Assembly (NCBI GenBank): GCA_030609975.1
Contig: JAUWSR010000101.1
Location: forward strand, 1 to 11,117
Direction: 5' to 3'
Length of the DNA stretch: 11,117 nt
Source: Acidobacteriota bacterium
GTDB taxonomy: Bacteria > Acidobacteriota > Aminicenantia > Aminicenantales > Aminicenantaceae
The notes beneath the pieces were generated by a model, which saw only the letters and a list, made by a program, of their open reading frames with translations, had not been told where the DNA came from and ran no database searches. How positions within the stretch are numbered: the first letter of the stretch is position 1; each line of letters opens with the position of its first letter. A program made the translations under genes and the position numbers. Below, piece after piece: positions 6,074-11,117 of the stretch.

Positions 6074-7867
6074 TTACCGCAGCAGGCCCTGGATCAAGGG
6101 TCGGATCTGTTCGTGGCGCTCAGGCCCCCCACCTGTCAACCTGTATTCGATCTCACCTTCTTTGTTGATGATAATATGGGTCGGATAGACTTCAGCACCA
6201 AATAGAGAGGCAATATCTCCTGCCTTAGGGACGACCTGGTATTTAAATTCCGTTGTCTTCAGGAACTTTTCTAACGCCTCCGTTTGATCCAATGCAAAGG
6301 CAATAAAAACAACATCCTTTCCTGTAAACTCATCTGTTAACTTATTGAGTCCGGGCATCTCGACACGACAGGGAGCACACCCTATAAACCAGAAATTCAA
6401 TACAACGACCTTTCCCTTGAGTGTAGAAAGGTTCAGGTCCTTCCCCTCAAGTGTTTTGACATTAAAATCCGGGGCTATTTCCTTGCTGCCCCCTTTTGCC
6501 GCGGTCTGTGTGGCTGCTTTTGAAGCGAGATAATCTTCGAATCCATCAAGTCCTCTGTGCCGTTCTTTATAAATCTCTTTCAACGCATTTTTCGCTACTG
6601 CAGATCCAAGCTGGGAGGATTCTAAGAGTGACTTTTCAGCTCTTTCCAAACGCCCCAGTCCCTGCCAGACTTCAGCCTCGAGCTCAAAATATTCCGGCTT
6701 AGCTTCAGTTTGAAGAGCCAAAGCAGTCTGGATATCTGAGAGGGCCCGGCTCAAATTCCCTGTCTTGAGCCGGATCTCCGCGCTTAACTTATAACAGCGA
6801 GGCAAATATCTTTGCGTCGTAAATCCACTAATGTCATTGTAAAATCTGTATTTCCCTCGTACAAAGAAGTTCGTGGCTTCATTGATGAAAGCAGCCGCCT
6901 TTTTCAAGCTTCCACCCTTGTTCAAATGTGCCTCCGCCAAAATATAGAAGGGCATAGGATTCTGATCCTCTTCCTTTATCCAGTATTTGCAGACTTTTTC
7001 AATTGTCTTCAGCGACACTTCGTCATCAGTGACAAAAGATGCACAAGAATCGCGGGTAAACCGCGACTTTGGGCTCTTTTCGAGCAGGCTTCTTTTAAAA
7101 TCCAATACTTCGTCCGGCCCCTCCCCCTTCAGTTGCTTTGAAAAGACCTGGTAATCATAGTTGCGGATTGCATACCCCGTATAGAATGACTGAGGATACT
7201 CTTCCACCATTCTTCGGATGAGTTTTCGACTGGCCGCCTCCTTATCCAGAAGAAAATATCCATAGGAAAGGGCAAAAAGGAGTTCGTCAGAACCTGAAGA
7301 AGATTGATCCTCCAGGCTGCTTATTTCCCGCTCGACAGTCTGAGTGACATTTTCCTTGTTATAGACACCCATGATAAACCATTTGTCCCGAAAGACAGCG
7401 AAGTTATCCGGATACAGCTCCCGCTCCTTATGAAAATATTCCAGATAATCTTCCTTGGGAGAATTCATCATCATCTGGTGGTTGGCTCCCCGCGGGGCTG
7501 CCCCATCTTCCTTAAACACCATGGTTACGGCCCCGGCTTTCCTGTCCATTTTTTCCAGTGTTATGAAATAGAAATTCAGGAAGGCACTACCATCTTCTAC
7601 CAAGACATCACAGCAAAAAACTCCATCGGTCAATTCCATCCGAGACCAATCTTGTCTGGCCACTCCATTGCAGAAGACATAATAAGCTGTATAAACCTCA
7701 TCACCGGCCAAGAAGACTGCTCCCTCTGCAGCTGGGTTATAGGTCACCCGGATTTTATCTCCCCATTTAGGATTTTCCGGCATCATCTTCGCGATCTGCC
7801 CCATGGAATTTAAGGAAAAACCAATCACACCGAGAATAAGACTTACAAAAAGGGTACTTTTTTTCAT
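6074..7867 (-). CDS. Periplasmic TlpA-type thioredoxin-fold protein with long helical N-terminal region
   Basis: 597 aa. Residues 1-23 are a signal peptide (MKKSTLFVSLILGVIGF, likely cut at SMGQ). About 28-125 is beta-rich and resembles an Ig-like domain (PKWGDKIRVTYNP), with Cys66, Cys85 and Cys86. About 140-450 is mainly helical and looks TPR-like (for example NLSRALSDIQTALAL, GRLERAEKSLLESS). A linker leads to the thioredoxin domain (about 462-597): APDFNVKTLEGKDLNLSTLK, active site CAPC (Cys497, Cys500) in the TlpA context NFWFIGCAPCR, and the cis-proline in VYPTHI (Pro562). It is probably a periplasmic thiol-disulfide reductase whose helical part binds a partner. The ATG at 7867 has GGTGGAG about 10 nt upstream and a sigma-70-type promoter. 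The fusion is about four times the length of a plain TlpA domain. Confidence 0.85.
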   Translation of the reverse strand: MKKSTLFVSLILGVIGFSLNSMGQIAKMMPENPKWGDKIRVTYNPAAEGAVFLAGDEVYTAYYVFCNGVARQDWSRMELTDGVFCCDVLVEDGSAFLNFYFITLEKMDRKAGAVTMVFKEDGAAPRGANHQMMMNSPKEDYLEYFHKERELYPDNFAVFRDKWFIMGVYNKENVTQTVEREISSLEDQSSSGSDELLFALSYGYFLLDKEAASRKLIRRMVEEYPQSFYTGYAIRNYDYQVFSKQLKGEGPDEVLDFKRSLLEKSPKSRFTRDSCASFVTDDEVSLKTIEKVCKYWIKEEDQNPMPFYILAEAHLNKGGSLKKAAAFINEATNFFVRGKYRFYNDISGFTTQRYLPRCYKLSAEIRLKTGNLSRALSDIQTALALQTEAKPEYFELEAEVWQGLGRLERAEKSLLESSQLGSAVAKNALKEIYKERHRGLDGFEDYLASKAATQTAAKGGSKEIAPDFNVKTLEGKDLNLSTLKGKVVVLNFWFIGCAPCRVEMPGLNKLTDEFTGKDVVFIAFALDQTEALEKFLKTTEFKYQVVPKAGDIASLFGAEVYPTHIIINKEGEIEYRLTGGGPERHEQIRPLIQGLLR

Positions 7868-7891
7868 CTTCGGATCTCCACCAATACTCTG

Positions 7892-7919
7892 ATTATGCTG
7901 CTAAATCTCTAAGTCTCAA
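7892..7919 (-). promoter_or_regulatory. Sigma-70-type promoter of the TlpA-like gene
   Basis: On the minus strand TTGAGA (complement of 7914-7919) and CATAAT (7892-7897) are separated by 16 bp. Each matches consensus at five of six positions. The start codon is 25 bp downstream of the -10 box. Confidence 0.5.
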
Positions 7920-7942
7920 TTCTAATGAAGGTTCCCATAGAA

Positions 7943-8065
7943 TCAGAATATATTAACGCTGATGCCATGTGAAGGGGTGACGTACACTTCGGCCTCTTCG
8001 ATAACTAATTCCTCTTGCAGATCAACTATCTCATCCTTTGTATGCGTATAGATAACGCCATTCAT
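7943..8065 (-). other. Short open frame, possible gene remnant
   Basis: This would give a 40-residue product, MNGVIYTHTKDEIVDLQ..., ending in TPSHGISVNIF. The frame stays open upstream to a stop at 8087-8089. The composition (alternating strands, many Glu, Asp, Val and Ile) looks like genuine coding sequence, but there is no ribosome binding site at the ATG and I recognise no family. It may be the 3' end of a decayed gene or a very small gene ahead of the TlpA-like gene. The rest of the 7868-8175 spacer shows only the TlpA-gene promoter. Confidence 0.25.
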
Positions 8066-8175
8066 AATCACATAAGGGTAATAACTTTAATATGCTCTAT
8101 GTAAATAGTAGCCATTGTTTATTCCCGATTTCTTCCGATGCTTCTATCTTGAGTCATAATCTTGTTTCAGGAATT

Positions 8176-8204
8176 TTGACATTATTTATTGGGGATGCTA
8201 TACA
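8176..8204 (+). promoter_or_regulatory. Promoter of the first toxin-antitoxin operon
   Basis: A perfect -35 TTGACA (8176-8181), a 17-bp spacer and TATACA (8199-8204), with TG one base upstream as an extended -10. The antitoxin start codon is 22 bp downstream. Confidence 0.65.
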
Positions 8205-8209
8205 TGTAT
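8200..8209. promoter_or_regulatory. Candidate operator of the first toxin-antitoxin operon
   Basis: ATACATGTAT is a perfect 10-bp palindrome overlapping the -10 element, with TG/CA flanks extending the symmetry after two unmatched bases on each side. Its position fits binding by the ribbon-helix-helix antitoxin. Confidence 0.45.
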
Positions 8210-8226
8210 TACAACAAGGAGGAAAA

Positions 8227-8445
8227 ATGCTTGCCATCAGGCTTCCGGCTGAGATTGAAAGGCGACTTGAAGAACTTGCAAAAAAAACAGGTCGGACAAA
8301 AAGTTACTACGCCCGTCAAGCAATCCTCGAATATATGGAGGATTTGGAGGATTACTATCTTGCTGAGGAGCGCATAAAATCTTTTAGAGAGGCGAAAGCC
8401 ATTCCTCTCGAGGAAATAATGAAGCGATATGGCATGGAAGATTAA
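8227..8445 (+). CDS. RelB/DUF6290-like ribbon-helix-helix antitoxin
   Basis: 72 aa. LAIRLP (2-7) is the DNA-contacting beta-strand. EIERRLEELAKKTGRTKSYYARQAILEYME is the helix-turn-helix part of the ribbon-helix-helix, and an acidic C-terminal helix (LAEERIKSFREAKAIPLEEIMKRYG) would wrap the toxin. The start is the ATG with AGGAGG 5 nt upstream (8217-8221 region); an in-frame upstream ATG at 8092 would place the promoter inside the gene and adds no conserved sequence. The 3' end overlaps the toxin gene by 17 nt, which indicates translational coupling. It neutralises the toxin and, with it, represses the operon. Confidence 0.88.
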   Translation: MLAIRLPAEIERRLEELAKKTGRTKSYYARQAILEYMEDLEDYYLAEERIKSFREAKAIPLEEIMKRYGMED

Positions 8446-8698
8446 GTTCCTACCAGAAGCAGAAAAAGATCTCAAACAGATTGACCCCCCTGTTGTTCGT
8501 CGCATTCTGGGATTTCTATATAACAGAATCAGACCATTAGACGATCCACGCAAGATAGGAGAGGCTCTAAAAGGACCTGAGCTTGGAAAATATTGGAAGT
8601 ACAGGGTTGGGGATTACCGGATAATCTGCCAGATAAGAAAGAGAGAAATATCTATCCTTGTGGTGAGAGTGGGACACCGTAAAGATATATATCGCTAG
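8429..8698 (+). CDS. RelE/ParE-superfamily toxin (partner of ribbon-helix-helix antitoxin)
   Basis: 89 aa. It has the compact RelE fold: MAWKIKFLPEAEKDL (strand 1 and helix 1), two helices to about residue 45, then LKGPELGKYWKYRVGDYRII and ISILVVRVGHRKDIYR. Arg59, Arg64, His83, Arg84 and Tyr88 fall where RelE-type ribosome-dependent mRNA interferases place basic and tyrosine residues, so mRNA cleavage in the ribosomal A site is likely. Gyrase poisoning (ParE type) is less likely but not excluded. The start overlaps the antitoxin end by 17 nt; GAGGAA lies within the antitoxin gene about 12 nt upstream. Confidence 0.88.
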   Translation: MAWKIKFLPEAEKDLKQIDPPVVRRILGFLYNRIRPLDDPRKIGEALKGPELGKYWKYRVGDYRIICQIRKREISILVVRVGHRKDIYR

Positions 8699-8750
8699 TT
8701 TAAAGCGGATATTCCCTTTCTGTCACTTCCTATCATGAGTTCCCAATTCC

Positions 8751-8779
8751 TTGACAGCGACTTTATCCGTGTGTACAAT
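8751..8779 (+). promoter_or_regulatory. Promoter of the second toxin-antitoxin operon
   Basis: Perfect TTGACA (8751-8756), a 17-bp spacer and TACAAT (8774-8779, five of six). The -10 lies inside the TGTACA-box operator. Confidence 0.7.
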
Positions 8780-8795
8780 TTGTACATAACGTACA
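8772..8795. promoter_or_regulatory. Phd/YefM-type operator: three TGTACA-like boxes at 9-bp steps
   Basis: TGTACA at 8772-8777, TGTACA at 8781-8786 and CGTACA at 8790-8795. The first two form a perfect palindrome, TGTACAA-T-TTGTACA (8772-8786). YefM antitoxins are known to bind TGTACA-core palindromes. The boxes cover the -10 element and the expected transcription start. Confidence 0.65.
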
Positions 8796-8811
8796 TCGGG
8801 GAGATGTTATC

Positions 8812-9063
8812 ATGTCTAATACAGTTACTACGGCCGAGGCCAGAAAAAAACTTGCCGAAATCGTCAACAAGGTCGCCTATGGAAAAGAGCCGGTTGTGCT
8901 GACCCGGCGGGGCAAGGAGATTGCCGCCCTTATTTCCATGGAAGAATTGGAACTGCTTCGACTTATAGAAGATTTCATAGATATTGAAGACGCGAAAAAA
9001 GCCCTTGAAGAGCCGGGTGAAAATATCAAGGCCGAAAAGTTCTGGAAAGAACTGGGGCTGTAA
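8812..9063 (+). CDS. Phd/YefM family antitoxin
   Basis: 83 aa. The N-terminal Phd/YefM fold is complete: NTVTTAEARKKLAEIVNKV, then EPVVLTRRGKEIAALISMEELELL, matching the family pattern (S/T.TEAR..l..ll..V......i.ItR.Gk..avlis.eey..L). The acidic tail IEDFIDIEDAKKALEEPGENIKAEKFWKEL (52-81) is the toxin-binding part. GGGGAG lies 8 nt before the ATG. It binds the TGTACA boxes over its own promoter. The toxin gene starts 3 nt after its stop. Confidence 0.9.
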   Translation: MSNTVTTAEARKKLAEIVNKVAYGKEPVVLTRRGKEIAALISMEELELLRLIEDFIDIEDAKKALEEPGENIKAEKFWKELGL

Positions 9064-9066
9064 TCT

Positions 9067-9333
9067 ATGAAGTATTCTGTTGAGTTCCGGCCGGCCGTAT
9101 TGAAGAGTATCAAGAACCTTCCCCTGAAGGATATAAGGCGAATTAAAAAAAAGATTGATAACCTTGCTGAAAACCGGCCAGACCCGGCTGCCACCAAGAT
9201 GAAGGGCAATAATTCTTTTCATAAAGTTCGATCTGGTGATTATCGGATTATCTATGAAACCTATGATGATCGGCTTGTCATCCTTGTTGTGAAAATTGGA
9301 CATAGAAAAGACGTTTATAAAAGGCTTCTGTAA
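9067..9333 (+). CDS. RelE/ParE-superfamily toxin (partner of Phd/YefM antitoxin)
   Basis: 88 aa. MKYSVEFRPAVLKSIKNLP is strand 1 and helix 1, and KDIRRIKKKIDNLAENRP is helix 2. The core is FHKVRSGDYRIIYETYDDRLVILVVKIGHRKDVYKRLL. Candidate catalytic residues are Lys53, Arg55, Arg60, His79, Arg80 and Tyr84. GDYRIIYE and IGHRKDVY are the signature of the RelE subgroup usually paired with Phd-type antitoxins, and ribosome-dependent mRNA cleavage is the expected activity. Translation is coupled to the antitoxin (3-nt gap). In the C-terminal 28 residues it shares the GDYRII, ILVV and GHRKD-Y elements with the toxin at 8429-8698. Confidence 0.9.
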   Translation: MKYSVEFRPAVLKSIKNLPLKDIRRIKKKIDNLAENRPDPAATKMKGNNSFHKVRSGDYRIIYETYDDRLVILVVKIGHRKDVYKRLL

Positions 9334-9450
9334 TTCATTCTCCACTCCCTCTGCATCATCTTAAACCTGCCCCCTGTTTAGAATCCCCAGGCTCTGCTGT
9401 CAATTTGACGTTCTACTCAGATATAGGACTGGCGATCCTCACCCCACGTA

Positions 9451-9482
9451 CGGCTCTTTCGCTTCCGTTTGGAGTGGATCAG
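9451..9482 (-). repeat. Dispersed intergenic repeat, copy 3
   Basis: The plus strand reads CGG then CTCTTTCGCTTCC, GTT and TGGAGTGGATCAG. It matches 23 of 29 bases of the copy at 5996-6024, and the CGG and GTGGATCAG ends of copy 1. It ends 1 bp from the stop codon of the lipoprotein gene. The rest of 9334-9450 holds only short imperfect inverted repeats (for example TAAAC/GTTTA at 9362-9380). Confidence 0.5.
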
Positions 9483-9483
9483 G

Positions 9484-10437
9484 CTAATCAAGTTTGAGTT
9501 TAAAGCCCGGAGGCAGCAGATATATCAACTGGAATGCTCGTTCACCGTCATTGATAAAAGTTGGCGAAATAGGATTATCCGATATGTATGGGTAGTCCCC
9601 ACCTCCACCGTTTCTCCTGATGCCAAGACTCCTGACCACGCCCTCAAGAACCATCTTTGGAGTAGCGTCATTTCTCATCTGAAAGCCGCTGCTTTGGATG
9701 ACATCATCTTGAATAATCGCAACATAAATAGGTGGAACAACAGGCTCGACTATGTAAATCATCCCTGTTATTCCCTGTTCTGCAATACCTATATACGCCA
9801 GTAGGAATATACCCTGGGCTGCATCATTTACAGCATGAACAGCATTCTTAAAGTTTTGTATGGTTTTATTGGTCGGTTTCTGTCCGAATGCCTGTCCCTC
9901 TCTATAGCCGACCGCAATAGTATTGTTCTTATTTTTATATCTTTGTACAGTCCCGTCTCCTAAGATGTCGGGGTCTCCATCATATTGGTCTCCGCCCAAA
10001 CATTTCGCAAGCACTGCAACATTAAAGTCCGAGGGAATGAGTTTCAGATAGAGGGTGATATCCATAGTCAACGCAGATGAGTTCAACCCTGATGCATCTC
10101 TCTTTAAAATCGTCTCCCCAGTTTCATTTTGGCAGAAAATATAATCCGGATTAAAGCCCGGTACTTCAACAAAGATAGAGTCGATTCTTCCATTCTCGAC
10201 TCTAAACGTGCCTCCACTATCTTTCCGCTCTCCATTCAATATAACAGCTCCACCTGCTTCGCTATCATTGAATATATTAACGGAGACAGTGGTTATATTA
10301 TAGAACTTGCTTGTAGGAGGCGGGTCTGGTTCTGTAGGAGATGATTTGCAGGCAGAGAATAACATGTGCAAGCAAAGGACCAGACAAGGCAGTAACACAG
10401 CTCTTACTCGGAATTTGAAGATTAGAAAGTAGGGCAT
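9484..10437 (-). CDS. Lipoprotein with a degenerate matrixin-like (zinc protease-like) C-terminal region
   Basis: 317 aa. Residues 1-30 are a lipoprotein signal with lipobox LFSAC (Cys30), followed by a Pro/Thr/Glu-rich tether (SSPTEPDPPPT). About 45-132 is beta-rich and may be an Ig-like or carboxypeptidase-regulatory-like domain. From about 136 (SDFNVAVLAKCLGG) the order of elements resembles secreted matrixin/zincin proteases. VLEGVVRSLGI (263-273) sits where HExxHxxGl would be expected and keeps the Glu and Gly but no His. NDGERAFQLIYLLPPG (296-311) resembles the Asp-helix-LY-PPG ending of that family. If this is right the protein is catalytically dead. Start: GAGAGA is 7 nt upstream of the ATG, 12 nt after the VWFA gene stop. 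The family call is tentative; the lipoprotein call is firm. Confidence 0.7.
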   Translation of the reverse strand: MPYFLIFKFRVRAVLLPCLVLCLHMLFSACKSSPTEPDPPPTSKFYNITTVSVNIFNDSEAGGAVILNGERKDSGGTFRVENGRIDSIFVEVPGFNPDYIFCQNETGETILKRDASGLNSSALTMDITLYLKLIPSDFNVAVLAKCLGGDQYDGDPDILGDGTVQRYKNKNNTIAVGYREGQAFGQKPTNKTIQNFKNAVHAVNDAAQGIFLLAYIGIAEQGITGMIYIVEPVVPPIYVAIIQDDVIQSSGFQMRNDATPKMVLEGVVRSLGIRRNGGGGDYPYISDNPISPTFINDGERAFQLIYLLPPGFKLKLD

Positions 10438-10449
10438 AATGAAATCTCT

Positions 10450-11117
10450 CTAATCCGCCAGATATCCTGCCCTGTGCAATACTCGATAATTGTTTCCCTT
10501 GACCTTAACTTTGATGTTCCTGAACTTGCCGTCTGATCTATAGTCCTTGGGAGTGTAATAGAGGAGATAGTAGTTTTCTGAGGCAGTGACAGCTTTTTTA
10601 AAAATATGAGCTGGATTCATTGAACTGTCTGTTACACCACCAGTTGCCCTTGCTACTTCATAAAACGCACTGAAAATATTCATAGACCTGTCTTGCAACA
10701 TTACACTTCCAGATTTTAGTCTCATGACACTAAGGCTGAAGTGCTGAGTATTAGTTAAATATAGAAAATGAGCAGTGATTGAAGAATCAGAAAAAACTTG
10801 TTTTACTCTATCTGCATCAAATGTTATGTCAAACTGGTAGTCCTCAATTTTTGCCATATATCTTTCATAATTTCCAGGGTCATAAAACTTAGGCAACACT
10901 TCTCTTTGGTAGAAAAGAAATACATGTTTTTGGCCATCAATGTCCTTCAAATATTTAGAAAAATTAAGGAGCTTAGATTCTTCAATATACCTTAACTCTC
11001 TCAACCTCCTTATTCTCATGTCATTTGTAGAATCATCTTCCCATGCTGCTCCACTAATGATTTCCCTCATGATACTTTTATATTCCATGTTGCCATTGAT
11101 TGTGTCTTTTTTGAGTG
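10450..11117 (-). CDS. VWFA-related Acidobacterial domain protein (C-terminal part, 5' end outside window)
   Basis: 221 aa are visible and the frame is open to the window edge. The ATG at 11088 lacks a ribosome binding site and is internal. Recognisable family parts in order: KDIDGQKHVFLFYQREVL (the 'gkKallfFseg' strand), ITAHFLYLTN, YEVARATGGV (the 'lA..TGG' motif) and the C-terminal domain NYYLLYYTPKDYRSDGKFRNIKVKVKG...HRAGYLA, which matches the TIGR03436 ending (Y.LgY.p, dGkfR.i.Vkv, R.GY). The metal-binding DxSxS motif would lie in the missing N-terminal half. Such proteins are secreted or periplasmic adhesive domains of unknown partner. It is followed by the lipoprotein gene after 12 nt, so the two form an operon and may interact. 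The coding sequence is notably A+T-rich. Confidence 0.85.
   Translation of the reverse strand, partial: LKKDTINGNMEYKSIMREIISGAAWEDDSTNDMRIRRLRELRYIEESKLLNFSKYLKDIDGQKHVFLFYQREVLPKFYDPGNYERYMAKIEDYQFDITFDADRVKQVFSDSSITAHFLYLTNTQHFSLSVMRLKSGSVMLQDRSMNIFSAFYEVARATGGVTDSSMNPAHIFKKAVTASENYYLLYYTPKDYRSDGKFRNIKVKVKGNNYRVLHRAGYLAD

Noticed and set aside
8092..8226. N-terminal extension of the ribbon-helix-helix antitoxin from an upstream ATG
   Set aside because: The region contains the promoter and operator. The ATG at 8227 has the ribosome binding site and begins the conserved beta-strand.
8695..9345. Minus-strand open frame of 216 codons opposite the second toxin-antitoxin operon
   Set aside because: It is fully antisense to two well-supported genes, and its translation shows no family pattern.
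9334..9483. Possible CRISPR or attachment-site structure in the spacer after the second toxin gene
   Set aside because: There is no regular repeat-spacer pattern, no tRNA and no integrase. Only short inverted repeats of 5 bp or so and the dispersed-repeat copy are present.

Overview
The window looks like a chromosomal segment from the Acidobacteriota side of the tree. A Candidatus Aminicenantes-type genome is my best guess, but it is an inference. The pointers are: an FtsX/MacB-type permease with an N-terminal 'permease prefix' domain and a PadR gene directly upstream; secreted 6-bladed beta-propeller proteins; a periplasmic TlpA-type thioredoxin fused to a long helical region; and the C-terminal half of a 'VWFA-related Acidobacterial domain' protein. 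Signal peptides and lipoboxes indicate a Gram-negative-type envelope. No rRNA, tRNA, CRISPR array, phage gene or transposase was found.

Layout. Positions 50-4167 are G+C-rich and hold four minus-strand genes, in transcription order: padR (4167-3838), the large permease (3826-1247), a small secreted protein (1136-732) and a YdcF/DUF218-like protein (718-50). A 29-bp near-perfect palindrome over the padR promoter region is a convincing autoregulatory operator. Positions 4176-4340 hold this operator, a terminator-like hairpin plus T-run, and one copy of a dispersed repeat.

Positions 4341-8065 are less G+C-rich and also on the minus strand. They hold a 386-aa propeller lipoprotein; a 94-aa secreted protein that looks like only the first blade of a second propeller, behind a possible sigma-54 promoter; a 597-aa TlpA-like thioredoxin with its own sigma-70-type promoter; and a 40-codon open remnant.

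Positions 8176-9333 are the only plus-strand genes: two adjacent type II toxin-antitoxin operons. Both toxins are RelE-like and share the same C-terminal core. One antitoxin is ribbon-helix-helix (RelB/DUF6290-like) and the other Phd/YefM-like. Each operon has a clear TTGACA promoter with palindromic DNA over the -10 region. In the second, three TGTACA-type boxes lie exactly 9 bp apart.

Positions 9484-11117 return to the minus strand with the VWFA-related protein (5' end outside the window) followed 12 nt later by a lipoprotein. The lipoprotein's C-terminal half resembles a matrixin-type zinc protease whose metal-binding histidines are missing.

The most interesting points are three diverged copies of a ~29-bp repeat, each just 3' of a minus-strand envelope-protein gene; the degenerate protease-like lipoprotein paired with the VWFA protein; the two RelE toxins with unrelated antitoxins; and the operator designs. 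I see no clearly new multi-gene defence or metabolic system.
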